In this document: piece after piece, positions 17,771 through 27,476 of the stretch
Numbering within the stretch: position 1 is the stretch's first letter
How the letters are laid out: each line of letters begins with the position of its first letter
Assembly: GCA_963819635.1 (NCBI GenBank)
Contig: CAWFWX010000001.1
Coordinates: forward strand, 14,228-78,227
Length of the DNA: 64,000 nucleotides
Source of the DNA: JACVRW01 sp963819635
GTDB lineage: Bacteria; Actinomycetota; Thermoleophilia; Solirubrobacterales; Thermoleophilaceae
Direction of reading: 5' to 3'
Notes under the pieces: generated by a model
Database searches by the model: none
Told to the model about the DNA's origin: nothing
What the model saw: the letters and a program-made list of their open reading frames with translations, nothing else
Translations under genes and position numbers: made by a program

Positions 17771-18662
17771 CGGAACGCCTTCCGCAGGCGCCGGATCTCG
17801 GTGTTCTCCCAGGAGGGCTTGCGCATCTCCTCGCGCAGCGCGTCGAGCACGCTCTCGTCCCAGTCGTGGGTGCGCAGCAGCATGTAGCGCAGCGCCACGA
17901 CCGCCATGTAGGCGTCGGTCTCGTTCGCCTCGTTGGCGATGCCCGCCTCGCGCAGCATCTCGACGATCGGCTCGTACTCGTCCCGGTACCAGGCCTCGCG
18001 CGACCTCCTCGCGCGTCATGAACTCGCCGCGGCCCTGCATGACTCGGAAGCCCCAGGCCTCGACGCCCTCGGCGAGCGAGGCGTAGGCGGCGGGGTCGGA
18101 CGGCTGTACCCGTAGCCGGGCCTCGCGCGGCAGCGGGACGCGCTCGTAGAAGAGCCGCTCGTGGCTCTTGAGCGGGAGGTCGCTTCAAGCGGATGTCGCG
18201 TTCGGTGCCCGATCTCTGTCTGGACCTCGGTCACGTAGGCGTCGATCACGTCGTGGCCGAGCGCCCGGGCCACCGACACGCGGTGGTGGCCGTCCTTGAC
18301 GAAGTGGAGGTCGCCGATCCGGTAGACGTCGATCGGCGGCAGCGACTCGCCGCGGCGCATCGCGGTGGCGATCCGCTCCCAGCGGCCGCGCACCTTGCTC
18401 GAGGTCGGGCGGAAGCGCCTGTCGAACTCGCGGCCGCGGTCGACCGTGCCCACGATCGAGTCGAGCGGGATCGTCTGCAGGCCCAGGCGGCGCTCGCCGC
18501 GGCGGCCCAGTGCCTGGACCACCTCCTCGAAGGGCAGCATCACGTTCAGGTCGCTCGGCTCGCCGCGTAGGCGTGCCGCGAGGCGGGACAGCGCGCGCTG
18601 CCTGCGCGAGCGCGAGAAGTCGAACTGCGCGTCGGTGGTGGGGAAACCCGGTGTCCGGCCAT
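17767..18662 (-). CDS. ParB-like nuclease-fold protein (frameshifted), function unknown
   Basis: About 298 residues. The middle carries a ParB/Srx-like fold: LGLQTIPLDSIVGTV, then IDVYRIGDLHFVKDGHHRVS (the DGHHR motif) and ARALGHDVIDAYVTEV. The N-terminus is basic (FDFSRSRRQRALSRLAARL) and the C-terminal half contains RLFYERVPL, EAWGFRVMQGRGEFMTREEV and ALRYMLLRTHDWDESVLDAL. I recognise this arrangement from uncharacterised proteins of Actinobacteria and Chloroflexi, not from chromosome-partitioning ParB, which has a helix-turn-helix not seen here. Breaks near 18190, 18110, 18000 and 18645. A TACTTT seven bases before ATG 18662 supports the start; it is back to back with the promoter of the divergent oxidoreductase gene. 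Confidence 0.65.
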
Positions 18663-18669
18663 CTCCCTG

Positions 18670-18675
18670 AAAGTA
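18670..18675 (-). promoter_or_regulatory. Candidate leaderless -10 element for the ParB-like gene
   Basis: Minus-strand TACTTT, 7 bases before ATG 18662. It overlaps by two bases the plus-strand TACCCT for the divergent gene, giving a symmetrical AAAGTACCCT core. Confidence 0.5.
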
Positions 18676-18679
18676 CCCT
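18674..18679 (+). promoter_or_regulatory. Candidate leaderless -10 element for the FAD oxidoreductase
   Basis: TACCCT, 8 bases before ATG 18688. It shares its first two bases with the opposite-strand hexamer, so both start codons are served from a 25-base intergenic region. Confidence 0.5.
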
Positions 18680-18687
18680 CTTCGCGC

Positions 18688-20129
18688 ATGCTCGACGCCG
18701 CGATCGTCGGGGCGGGGCACAACGGCCTCGTCGCCGCCGCCTACCTCGCACGCGCCGGGCTGTCGGTGGAGTGCTTCGAGCGCCGCGAGATCGTCGGCGG
18801 CGCGTGCGTGACCGAGGAGCTGTGGCCGGGGGTCCGGGCCTCGCCCGGCGCCTACACGCTGTCCCTGCTGCGCCGCGAGATCATCGACGAGCTCGAGCTG
18901 GCGGCGCACGGGCTCGAGGTCGAGGTGCACGAGCCCTACCTGTTCGCGCCGTTCCCCGACGGGCGCAAGGTGGTCACCTGGTCCGACCCGGTCCGCACGC
19001 GCGAGCAGATCGCGCGCGACTGGTCGGCGGCCGACGCCGAGGCCTACGCGGCGTTCGCCGAGCGGCGGGAGGCAGCGGCCGCGCGCGCACGGCCGCTGAT
19101 GCTCGAGCCGCCGGACCGCGAGCGCTGGCTGGCCGCCGTCGGCCCGGAGCTGCTCGACGGCTCGGTGGCGGACGAGCTCGGCGGGATTCCCTCCGAGCAG
19201 GTGCGGGTGCCGTTCGCGATCCAGGGGCTGATCGGCACGCTGGCGGGGCCCGAGGAGCCCGGCACGGCGTTCGTCGCGCTCTACCACGACCTCGGGGAGG
19301 CCGCGGGCCCACCCGGCGCCTGGGGCTATGCCCGCGGCGGCATGGGTGCGGTGACCGGCGCCGCTGCGCTCGGCGGCGGAGGCCGCGGGGGCGCGGATCC
19401 ACCTGTCCGCACCCGTGGAGCGAATCGAGCACGGGCCTGGTCGTTCTCGACGACGGACGCGAGGTGGCCGCCCGCGCGGTGCTCTCCAACGCCGATCCGC
19501 TCCGAACGGCGGCGCTCGCGGGGCTCGACCCGCCGCCCGGCTGGCGGCAGGCCGGGCCGGTGGTGAAGGTCATGCTCCTGCTCGGACGGCCTGCCGGACT
19601 TCCCGCCTGGCCGGGCCCGGAGCCCTGGCGCGGAGCGATCGACATCGGCTACACGCTCGCCGACCTGGCGGCCGCGGCCGCGGATGCCCGTGCGGGCGGC
19701 CCGCCGCGGCGCCCTGGATCGAGGCCGCCTGCCAGACGGCGACCGACGACTCGCTCGCCCCGCCCGGAAGGCACGTGCTGTCGATGTTCTGCCAGTGCTT
19801 TCCGGAGGACGCCGATGCCGACGCCGCGGCCGATACGGCCATCGCCCGCTTCGCCGAGGCGTGCCCCGGGCTGCCGGACCGGATCGTCGATCGCCTGGCC
19901 CTCGGACCGCGCGAGCTCGAGGCAGCGCTTCGGCCTCTCGGGCGGCCACATCTTCCACGGCGAGATGCTGCCCGGCCAGCTGCTGGACGCAGCGCCCGGC
20001 CCGCGTCGCTTCGGCGGGATCGAGGGCCTCTACCTGTGCGGCTCGGGCGCGCATCCGGGCGGCGCGGTGAGCGGCGCCCCCGGCTACCTGGCGGCCAAGG
20101 CGGCCATCGAGGATCTTCGGCGGGTGTAG
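18688..20129 (+). CDS. FAD-dependent oxidoreductase, phytoene-desaturase/PYROXD2-like (frameshifted)
   Basis: About 480 residues. The FAD dinucleotide fold opens the protein: AIVGAGHNGLVAAAYLARAG, followed by VECFERREIVGGACVTEELW. The C-terminus has the second FAD contact LYLCGSGAHPGGAVSGAPGY. The overall layout matches the CrtI-related family that includes human PYROXD2, whose reaction is not known. Breaks near 19370, 19425, 19590, 19695 and 19925 must be corrected. No carotenoid genes (crtB, crtE) are nearby, so a carotenoid role is not supported. The small membrane protein gene follows. Confidence 0.8.
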
Positions 20130-20132
20130 TCT
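20127..20132 (+). promoter_or_regulatory. Candidate -10 element before the 20152 gene
   Basis: TAGTCT, overlapping the oxidoreductase stop. Here the start is 19 bases away and preceded by GAGAGGG, so this would be a short leadered message. Confidence 0.35.
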
Positions 20133-20151
20133 CGCCGTGGGAGAGGGATAG

Positions 20152-20391
20152 GTGTTCATGCTCGTCCACAGCCAGGAGCCCCCGCCCGACGAGGGGCGCC
20201 GGCGTGCCTCGTGGGAGCCGAACTGGGCCGTGTGGCGGTGGGTCGCGATCGCCGTCGTCGTGGGGTTCGCGGCGCTGAACGCCGACGGCGCGGTGGGGGT
20301 GCTGCTGATGTTCGCTGCCTTCTACGCGGGCTGCCGCTCGTTGGACGAGGCCGTGCCCTACCGGCGCGGTCTCACCGAGTGGCGGCAGTGA
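20152..20391 (+). CDS. Small membrane protein, unknown
   Basis: 79 residues with a soluble Pro/Arg-rich N-terminus and a hydrophobic hairpin (WVAIAVVVGFAALNADGAVG, VLLMFAAFYAGCRSL), then a charged end. I do not recognise the family. The GTG start at 20152 has a purine-rich GAGAGGG site; ATG 20158 is an alternative. Its stop overlaps the GTG of the dehydrogenase gene. Confidence 0.55.
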   Translation: MFMLVHSQEPPPDEGRRRASWEPNWAVWRWVAIAVVVGFAALNADGAVGVLLMFAAFYAGCRSLDEAVPYRRGLTEWRQ

Positions 20392-21351
20392 CGCCGGTTG
20401 GGGCGCGTCTTCGTCACACGACGGCTCCCCGGCCTCGCGCTCGACCGGCTCGGCGCTGAACACGAAGTCGAGGTCTGGGAGGAGCGCCTGCCGCCGCCTC
20501 CGGGCGAGCTGCGCGAGCGGGCGGCACGCAGCGAGGGCTTGCTGACGCTGCTCACGGACACCGTCGACGTCGGAGCTGCTCGACGCCGCCCCGCAACTGA
20601 AGGCGATCGCGAACTACGCGGTGGGTGTCGACAACATCGACGTCGACGGCCGCGACCGCAGCGGGGGATCCCGGTGGGCAACACGCCCGACGTACTCACC
20701 GAGAGCACGGCGGACCTCGCGGTCGGACTGATGCTCGCCGCCTGCCGCCGGATCGTCGAGGGCCAGGAGGTGGTCCGGACGCGGGGAGTGGATCACGTGG
20801 GAACCGGAGCTGCTGCTGGGCCGGGACCTGCACGACGCGACCGTGGGCATCGTGGGCTACGGGCGGATCGGGCGCGCGGTGGCGCGACGCGTCGAGGGCT
20901 TCGGCGCGCGCGTCCTCCACTCGAGCCGCTCGGGCGGCATCCCCTTCGAGCAGCTGCTCGCCGAGTCGGACTTCGTGACGCTGCACTGCCCGCTCACGCC
21001 CGAGACGGAGCACCTGATCGACGCCGCCGCCCTGCGATCGGATGAAGGAGAGCGCCTACCTGGTCAACACGGCCCGCGGCCCGATCGTCGACGGCGTGGC
21101 CCTGACCCGCGCGCTTTCCGAGGGCCGGATCGCCGGCGCCGCCCTCGACGTGACCGACCCCGAGCCGCTGCCGCCGCAGAGCCCGCTTCTCGACGCGCCC
21201 AACCTGGTGCTCGTGCCCGCACATCGCCTCGGCCACGCACCGCACCCGCGAGGCGATGGCCGACATCGCGGTGGACAACCTCCTGGCGGCGCTGCGCGGC
21301 GAGCCGATGCCGCACTGCGTCAATCCGGAGGTGTACGAGGCGAGGGCGCTA
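20388..21351 (+). CDS. D-2-hydroxyacid dehydrogenase, glyoxylate/hydroxypyruvate reductase type (frameshifted)
   Basis: NAD(P)H-dependent reductase of the D-isomer-specific family, about 320 residues. Visible: AIANYAVGVDNIDV, the nucleotide fold VGIVGYGRIGRAVARRVEGF, LVNTARGPIVDGVAL, GAALDVTDPEPLPPQSPLL and, in a shifted frame, PHIASATHRTREAMADIAVD with the catalytic His, and NPEVYEA at the end. Arg and Glu of the catalytic triad lie in ARGPIVDG and the DPEPL region. About six single-base corrections are needed. The true stop is obscured: the last frame runs on to 21453 into the convergent yjbQ gene, but the family length predicts an end near 21350, which I give. Confidence 0.82.
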
Positions 21352-21811
21352 CTCGCCGAGCACCTTGATGATCAGGCGCTTGTTCCTGCGCGCCGTCGAA
21401 CTCGGTGTAGAAGATCGCCTGCCAGGGGCCGAGGTCGAGGCGGCCGTCGGTGACGGGCACGATCACCTGGTGGTGGACGAGCAGGTTCTTCAGGTGGGCG
21501 TCGCCGTTGTCCTCGCCGCCGCGGTGGTGGCGGTAGTCGCCGGGATCCGGCAGGAGCGAGCGGGCGGTGTCGTTCGACGGCTCCTGCCAGCTCGGCGGCG
21601 CGAGCTTGTCGAGCCACTCGAGCGCGTCCTCCTGGATGCCCGGCTCGTCGTCGTTCACCCAGACGCCGGCGGTGATGTGCATCGCCGAGACGAGCGCCAT
21701 GCCCTCGGCGATCCCCGCCTCGTCGACGGCGGCCTGGACGTCCTCGGTGATCCGGACGAAGGCCCGCCGCTCGGGCGTGTTGAAGGTCTTGTAGACGGTG
21801 TGGGACTTCAT
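21349..21811 (-). CDS. yjbQ: YjbQ family protein (UPF0047)
   Basis: About 153 residues, one compact beta-rich domain. Motifs: FVRITEDVQAAVDEAGIAEG, LVSAMHITAGVWVNDDEPGI (conserved His and the NDDEPG loop), HLKNLLVHHQVIVPVTDGRL and LGPWQAIFYTEFDG. The family has weak thiamin-phosphate-synthase activity in vitro but its real role is unsettled. A missing base near 21398 hides the proper tail RLIIKVLGE and stop at 21349-21351. It is divergent from the SDR gene with 18 bases between the start codons. Confidence 0.85.
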
Positions 21812-21829
21812 TCGGTGATCATCTCCCTG

Positions 21830-22578
21830 ATGGACCTCGGACTGAACGGCAAGGCCTGCATCGTGACCGGTGCGAGCCGCGGCATCGGGCGGGCCACGGC
21901 GCGCATGCTCGCCGACGAGGGCGCGAGCGTGCTGTCCGTGTCCCGCAGCGAGGGGCTTCGAGGTCGACGTGACCGAGCCGGACGCGGGCGAGCGGGTCGT
22001 GGCGGAGTGCGTCGAGCGCTTCGGGCGGGTCGACGTGCTGGTCAACAACGCCGGCACGAGCCGGGTCCGCGGCGCTCGACGAGCTGACCGACGAGGACTG
22101 GCAGGAGCAGTGGGAGCTGCACGTGATGGCGCCGCTGCGGCTGATGCGGGCCGCGGCGCCGCGCATGGCGGAGGCCGGCGGGGGGCGGATCGTGAACGTC
22201 TGCTCGTCGTCGGGCAAGCGCCCGTCGCTTCGAACGCCGCCTACTCGGTGACCAAGGCGGCGCAGCTCTCGCTCTCGCGCGTGTTCGCCGACGCCTACGC
22301 CGTCGCAGCGGGTGCTCGTGAACGCGGTGGCCCCGGGCCCGGTCGAGACGCCGCTGTGGACCGGCGAGGGCGGGCATGGCCGACCAGGTGGCCGAGGCGA
22401 CGGGCATCACCCGCGAGGAGGCGCTCGAGCCGCGCGCGCGAGCAAGATCCCGCTCGGCCGCTTCGGCACCGAGGAGGAGATCGCCGCGACGATCGTGTTC
22501 CTCTGCTCCGCGCGCGCGTCGAACGTGACCGGCGCGGCCTGGTCGGTGGACGGCGGCTCGGTGCCGATCATCCTCTGA
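21830..22578 (+). CDS. Short-chain dehydrogenase/reductase (frameshifted)
   Basis: About 250 residues of the classical SDR fold. Cofactor site VTGASRGIGRATARMLADEG, the NNAG motif in VDVLVNNAGTSRV, the catalytic Ser and Tyr-x3-Lys in NVCSSSGK and AAYSVTKAAQLSLSR, and the C-terminal substrate lid FLCSARASNVTGAAWSVDGG. Breaks lie near 21955, 22070, 22225, 22310, 22370 and 22435. Substrate unknown; fatty-acyl or sugar keto groups are common. Its stop overlaps the ATG of the glycosyltransferase (CTGATG). Confidence 0.85.
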
Positions 22579-23950
22579 TGCGCCGCGGTGGTCTGATGGG
22601 CCTGCTCTTCTTTCCGCGCGGCGGGTCCGCCAGGTGGTCCGCTACCTGTCGCGCTCGCTGCCGGACGCCGGCTGGGACGTCGAGCATCGCGTGCGGCTCG
22701 CTGGGGGCCAAGGGAGAGCAGTCGCACGCCGGCACCTTCTTCGCGGGCCTCGACGTGCACGAGCTCGACTACACGGCCTCGCTGGATGCAGACGATCCGG
22801 TGGCCGCCGATCCGCCCTTCCATCCCTCCTACGAGGATCGGCCCGGGGCGCCGGATCGGGTGTTCGCCTCGGTGGCCGAGCCGGAGTACGAGCACCAGGT
22901 GGACGCCTGGGCAGCGCCAGCTCGACCGGGCCGGCGCGGGCCAGGCCGACCTGCTGCACCTGCACCATCTGACCCCGATCAACGAGGCGGCCGAGCGGGC
23001 CTTCCCGGACGTGCCGCGCGTCGGTCACATCCACGGCACCGAGCTGGCCATGGTCCGCGCGATCGATGCCGGAGCCCCACCCGAGTGGAGGTACGCCGCA
23101 CGAGTGGGCGGAGCGCATGCGGCGCTGGGCCAGCTCCTGCGAGCGGCTGCTCGTGCTCTCGCCGGTCGCCGTGCGAGCTCGTGCCGGACGTGCTCGGGGT
23201 CGAGCTCGGAGCGTGTTGTCTGGTCGCCCAACGGCTTCGAGCCCGAGCTCTTCGAGCCGACGGCCCAGGCGCGGTGACGAGCGGGCGGCCCACTGGGCGC
23301 CGCTGGCTGGTCGAGGATCCCCAGGGCTGGGACGCCTCGGGCGAGCCCGGCAGCGTCCGCTACTCGACCGAGCAGATGGCGGCCTTTGCCGGCGACTCGC
23401 GGGCGCTGATCTTCAGCGGGCGCTTCACGGCGCTCAAGCGGATCCCGCTGATGATCGCGGCCTACACGAAGGCGAGCGCCCGCTTCGAGCGCCGCGCCCC
23501 GCTCGTGCTCCTCGGCGGGTTTCCCGGGGAGTTCGAGGGTCCTCATCCGCTCGAGGTGATCGAGCGAGACGGGCGCCCGCGACGTCTTCCTCGCCGGCTG
23601 GCGCCCCCACGACCAGCTCGGTGAGGGGCTGAACGCCGCGTGACGCCCTGGTGCTCGCCTCCGCGCACGAGGAGTTCGGACAGGTGGTGGTCGAGGCGAT
23701 GGCCTGCGGGATCCCGCCGATCGCCGCGAACGCCCACGGGCCCGGGGAGATCGTGGACGACGGGAAGACCGGCTGGCTGTTCACCCCTGACGACGAGGAC
23801 GAGCTGGCCGACGCCCTGGTGGAGGCGGTGAACGACGACGCCGAACGCGAGCGGCGCGGCCAGGCTGCGCTTGCGGAGGCGCGCGCCCACTACTCGTGGC
23901 CGGCGATAGCGAAGGACGTCGCCGCCGTGTATCAGAGTGTGGTGGCGTGA
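22578..23950 (+). CDS. Glycosyltransferase family 4 protein (frameshifted)
   Basis: About 455 residues, GT-B fold. The N-terminal part carries FFPRGGSAQVVRYLSRSLPD and a long insertion rich in Asp/His (LHLHHLTPINEAAERAFPDV, VGHIHGTELAMVRAID), the C-terminal part the nucleotide-sugar binding region LIFSGRFTALKRIPLMIAAY and ASAHEEFGQVVVEAMACG (E-x7-E motif), then DDGKTGWLFTPDDEDELADA. Breaks near 22635, 22710, 22915, 23100, 23180 and 23580. ATG 22596 is an alternative start. Donor and acceptor not predictable; it lies outside the main polysaccharide locus, in an operon-like row with the SDR and the YgjP-like gene. Confidence 0.82.
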
Positions 23951-24633
23951 CCTCCGTTCCGTACCGCATCCGCCGCTCCTCACGCGCGCGCGTCGCGCGC
24001 ATCAATGTCTCCCCCGACGGGGTCGAGGTGGTGGTTCCGCACCGCTTCCCGGAGCGCGAGGTCGAGCCGTTCGTGCGCGAGAAGAGCGCCTGGATCGAGC
24101 GCACGCTGCGGCGCTTCGCCGAGTCCGAGCGGGAGTTTCCGCCCGCCCGGATCGAAGACGGGGGCGAGGTGCCGTACCTAGGCGACCGGCTGCAGCTGCG
24201 GGTGCGCGTCGAGGCCGGACGCCGGCGCCCGCACGTAAAGCGCCGGGGTCAGACGCTGGAGGTGGTGCTCCCTCCGAACGTCGAGCCGCCCGAAGCGCTC
24301 GAGCGCTGGTATCGGCGCCGCGCGGCGGCCGAGATCGCCCCGCGACTCGACGCCGCCTGTGCCCGCGCCGGCTCGTCGTACGCCAGGCTGGCCATCCGCG
24401 GCCAGCGCACTCGCTGGGCCAGCTGCTCATCGAGTGGCACGATGAGCTTCAACCACAGGCTGCTGCTGGCCCCCGAGGAGATCCTCGACTACGTCATCGA
24501 GCACGAGGTCGCCCACCTCGAGGTGCCCGACCACTCCCGGTCCTTCTGGTCACTGCTCGCCTCACGCGCGCCGGACTGGCGCCGGCACGAAGCGTGGCTG
24601 CGGCGCCACGGGCCTTCGCTTCGGCTGGTCTAG
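23947..24633 (+). CDS. YgjP-like metal-dependent hydrolase (DUF45/M48-type)
   Basis: 228 residues, intact. The zinc site is YVIEHEVAHLEVPDHSRSFW (HExxH plus a downstream His), preceded by RGQRTRWASCSSSGTMSFNH, the family signature. An N-terminal domain with many Arg residues (RIRRSSRARVARINV) precedes it. Family members are of unknown substrate, sometimes encoded with restriction enzymes; no such enzyme is here. GTG start overlaps the preceding stop. The stop interlocks with that of the convergent permease on CTAG (24630-24633). Confidence 0.85.
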   Translation: MTSVPYRIRRSSRARVARINVSPDGVEVVVPHRFPEREVEPFVREKSAWIERTLRRFAESEREFPPARIEDGGEVPYLGDRLQLRVRVEAGRRRPHVKRRGQTLEVVLPPNVEPPEALERWYRRRAAAEIAPRLDAACARAGSSYARLAIRGQRTRWASCSSSGTMSFNHRLLLAPEEILDYVIEHEVAHLEVPDHSRSFWSLLASRAPDWRRHEAWLRRHGPSLRLV

Positions 24634-25355
24634 TCCCAGCGGAAATAGCGCACTGCCAGCACCGCTCCGGCCAGCGTCCATCCGCCGACCACCACCAGGG
24701 CGGTCGCCATCTCGCCCCCGCCCACGATCGCGTAGGAGAGACCGTCGATCAGGTGCTTCAGGGGCAGCGCTTCGGCGATCGCCTCGAGCACCGGCGGCAG
24801 CGAGTCCGCGGAGTAGAAGACTCCGGAGATGAAGATCAGCGGTACGAACACCGCGTTCACGTAGGCGGGCGCCGAGTCCATGTTGGGGATCGCATGGGCG
24901 AAGGCAACCCCGAGCGACCCGAAGCAGGCCACGCCGAGGGTGGTGAAGCCGAGCAGCGCCGGCCAGTGTGCCGGCCACTCGACCCCGTAGGCGACGTTTC
25001 CGATGACCACCACGAGCGCCACCTGGGCGAAGGCGTTGACGACCGCCGATGCGAGCACGCCGCCGATGAACGACGTGGTGGGCAGGGGGGTGCCGCTGAC
25101 CCGCTTGAGGATGCCCTCCTCGCGCAGCCAGGTCATCTCGTAGGTCAGAGCGGTGAAGGTGGTGGCCAGCACGCTCATGCCGGCGATGCCGGGGATCAGC
25201 ACGTCGAGCTGGTCCGAGGCGCTCCCGAAGGCCGAGGCGACCAGCACCAGCAGCAACAGCGGCAGCACGAAGTTGAAGAAGGCGGCGCTCGGGTTGCGCC
25301 AGAAGATCTTGCGCTCGAAGCGAAACTGCTCCCACGCCAGCGCCAGGGCGCTCAT
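24630..25355 (-). CDS. ABC-2 type exporter permease
   Basis: 241 residues, six hydrophobic segments, intact. Conserved parts are NPSAAFFNFVLPLLLLVLVA at the start, TYEMTWLREEGILKRVSGTP in the cytoplasmic loop, and LPLKHLIDGLSYAIV near the end. It pairs with the upstream-encoded ATPase, whose stop it overlaps. The exported compound is unknown. This exporter differs from that at 6-9 kb in having one permease. Confidence 0.87.
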   Translation of the reverse strand: MSALALAWEQFRFERKIFWRNPSAAFFNFVLPLLLLVLVASAFGSASDQLDVLIPGIAGMSVLATTFTALTYEMTWLREEGILKRVSGTPLPTTSFIGGVLASAVVNAFAQVALVVVIGNVAYGVEWPAHWPALLGFTTLGVACFGSLGVAFAHAIPNMDSAPAYVNAVFVPLIFISGVFYSADSLPPVLEAIAEALPLKHLIDGLSYAIVGGGEMATALVVVGGWTLAGAVLAVRYFRWD

Positions 25356-26200
25356 CGCTCGTCCCCGGTCGTCAGCTCGAGGTAGACCTCCTCGAGCGAG
25401 GGCCGCGTGACCTCCAGGCCGTCGAGCCGTTCGCCGAGCGCGAGCGCGTCGCGCGTCAGCCGGTGCAGGAGCTCCGTGGGATCGTCGGTCTGGTGCGTGA
25501 CGCGCCGACCGGCCGACACGTAGCTCACGCGGTAGTTGCCCGGGCCGAGCTCCGCCGGCGGCCCCTCGGCCACGATGCGGCCGTCCTTGACGATCGCCAC
25601 CCGGTCGGCCAGCTCCTGCGCCTCCTCCAGGTAGTGGGTGGTGAGCAGCACCGTCTTGCCCAGGTCCTTTAGCGCACTGATGGTGCGCCAGGCGGTCCGC
25701 CGCGCGGCGGGGTCGAAGCCCGTGGTGGGCTCGTCGAGGAAGACCAGCTCCGGGTCCCCGACCAGCGCCAGGGCCAGGTCGAGCCGACGCCGCTGGCCGC
25801 CCGAGAGCTCGTTCGCGCGAGCGTCAGCCTTCTCGTCCAGCCCGACGAGCGCGATCGTGTCCGCCGGCTCGCGCGGGTGCGGGTACGCCTTGGAGAAGTG
25901 CGTGACCGCTTCGCGGACCGTGACCCGCGGGTAGAAGCCGCCGCTCTGCAGCACGATGCCGACGCGCTCCTGGAGGCGACGGTCGCGGATCTCGGGGTCC
26001 TGGCCGAGCACCCGCACCTCGCCGGAGTTCCGCCGCCGGTAGCCCTCGAGGATCTCGACGGTCGTGGTCTTGCCCGCGCCGTTGGGCCCCAGTAGCCCGT
26101 ACACCTCTCCCCGGCGCACGCCGAAGCTCAGCCCCCGCACCGCCTCGACTCCGGCGTAGGACTTGTGAAGGTCGGAGACCTCGATCGCCAGATCGCTCAT
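25352..26200 (-). CDS. ABC-2 exporter ATP-binding protein
   Basis: 282 residues, intact. Walker A GPNGAGKTTTVEILEG, Q-loop VGIVLQSGGFYPRVTV, signature NELSGGQRRRLDLALAL, Walker B LVFLDEPTTGFDPAARR and switch LLTTHYLEEAQELADR. A C-terminal extension ends PSLEEVYLELTTGDER. The ATG at 26200 overlaps the arsC-like stop. It forms an operon with arsC upstream and the permease downstream. Confidence 0.9.
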   Translation of the reverse strand: MSDLAIEVSDLHKSYAGVEAVRGLSFGVRRGEVYGLLGPNGAGKTTTVEILEGYRRRNSGEVRVLGQDPEIRDRRLQERVGIVLQSGGFYPRVTVREAVTHFSKAYPHPREPADTIALVGLDEKADARANELSGGQRRRLDLALALVGDPELVFLDEPTTGFDPAARRTAWRTISALKDLGKTVLLTTHYLEEAQELADRVAIVKDGRIVAEGPPAELGPGNYRVSYVSAGRRVTHQTDDPTELLHRLTRDALALGERLDGLEVTRPSLEEVYLELTTGDER

Positions 26201-26589
26201 GCGTCGAGCTCCTCCACGAGCGCGCGCACGCGACGCCCGATCTCGTCGCGGATCTCGCGTACCTCCTCCAGCGGGAGGCCCGAGGGGTCGGGGAGGTCCC
26301 AGTCCAGGTAGCGCTTGCCGGGGATGTACGGGCACTCGTCGCCGCAGCCCATCGTCACCACGATGTCGGCCGCCGCTGCCAGGTCGTCCGTCAGCTTTTT
26401 GGGCTGCGCCCCGTCGAGATCCACGCCGAGCTCCCGCATCGCCTGGACGACCTCGGGGTGCACCCGCTCGGCCGGCGTGGTGCCCGCGCTGTCGGCCTCG
26501 TGACGGCCGTCGGCGGCCCGCTCGAACAGGGCGCGACTCATCTGGGAGCGGCCCGCATTGTGCAGGCAGACGAACAGGATCCGAGCCAC
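26197..26589 (-). CDS. arsC: Arsenate reductase / low-molecular-weight phosphatase family protein
   Basis: 130 residues, intact. The P-loop of the thioredoxin-coupled ArsC class is at the start: FVCLHNAGRSQMSRALFE (Cys-x5-Arg-Ser), with the further conserved HEADSAGTTPAERVHPEVVQ, VVTMGCGDECPYIPGKRYLD (second Cys pair) and WDLPDPSGLPLEEVREIRDE. It reduces arsenate to arsenite in the cytoplasm. No arsenite pump (acr3, arsB) or arsR lies in the window; the adjacent ABC exporter is not of a known arsenite type. GTG start; one base separates it from the enoyl-CoA hydratase stop. Confidence 0.88.
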   Translation of the reverse strand: MARILFVCLHNAGRSQMSRALFERAADGRHEADSAGTTPAERVHPEVVQAMRELGVDLDGAQPKKLTDDLAAAADIVVTMGCGDECPYIPGKRYLDWDLPDPSGLPLEEVREIRDEIGRRVRALVEELDA

Positions 26590-27348
26590 CTAGATCCCCG
26601 TTCCGGCCGCGCCGCGGCCCTCGCCGGAGGCGAAGCGGCCGGCGCCCCTGACCGCCGTCTCGAGGGTGGCCATGCCGCTGCGGGCCTCGAGCGCGAGCCC
26701 CTCCTCGAAGGTCAGGCCGATGCCCTCGATCGCCGCCCGGCGGTCGGCGAGCATCGTCTCCTGGGGAAACTGCGCCAGGTTCTCGGCCATCTCAAGGGCC
26801 CGTTCGAGGTGCTTCCCGGCCGGCACGATCTCGGTCAGCAGACCGAACGCCAGCGCCTCCTCCGCCTCGACCACCCGCCCGCTCAGGATCAGGTCGAGTG
26901 CCCGCCCGAGGCCGATCAGGCGCGGCAGCCGCTGGGTGCCGCCGTCGATCAGCGGCACGCCGAAGCGCCGCTCGGTGAAGCCGAGCTTCGCGTCCTCGGT
27001 CGCCACGCGCAGGTCGCACCAGAGCGCGAGCTCGAGCCCGCCGGCCAGGCACCAGCCCGAGATCGCGGCGATGGTGGGCTTGGAGGCCGTGCGGCGGGTG
27101 AATCCGAGCGGGCCCTCCGGCAGGTCCAGCCGCGGGCCGAGCGTGTCGATCGCCTTGAGGTCGGCGCCCGCGCAGAACGAGACGCCGCCGGCGCCGGTGA
27201 GGATCAGAACCCGCGCGTCGTCCTCGGCCTCGAAGCGCTCGAATGCCTCGCCCAGCGCCTGGGCGGTCTCCCCGTCGACGGCGTTGCGACGCTCGGGACG
27301 GTCGATCGTGACGACCGCGGACGCGCCCTGGCGCTCGTAGCCGACCAC
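26590..27348 (-). CDS. Enoyl-CoA hydratase/isomerase family protein
   Basis: 252 residues, intact crotonase fold. Oxyanion-hole segments LTGAGGVSFCAGADLKAIDT and AAISGWCLAGGLELALWCDL are present. The catalytic Glu of true hydratases at the end of helix 3 appears as the ELALWCD region and the later FGVPLIDGGTQRLPRLIG, where Glu is replaced by Asp/Gly; the exact reaction is therefore uncertain. GTG start. No other beta-oxidation genes nearby. Confidence 0.85.
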   Translation of the reverse strand: MVGYERQGASAVVTIDRPERRNAVDGETAQALGEAFERFEAEDDARVLILTGAGGVSFCAGADLKAIDTLGPRLDLPEGPLGFTRRTASKPTIAAISGWCLAGGLELALWCDLRVATEDAKLGFTERRFGVPLIDGGTQRLPRLIGLGRALDLILSGRVVEAEEALAFGLLTEIVPAGKHLERALEMAENLAQFPQETMLADRRAAIEGIGLTFEEGLALEARSGMATLETAVRGAGRFASGEGRGAAGTGI

Positions 27349-27476
27349 TTGCTCTTAACGACACGCGGCCCCGGGCGGGGAGCGCCGGAGCCACGTGTAC
27401 GAGGAGGGATCTGCAGTAGCCATGCTCGCCATCCGGCCGGAGCCCGGTGTTAAGAGGCTGAGAATCAAGCGAGCCT

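Noticed and set aside
26197..26589. Arsenic resistance island
   Set aside because: Only arsC is present; no pump, regulator or arsM, and the ABC exporter beside it is of a general type.
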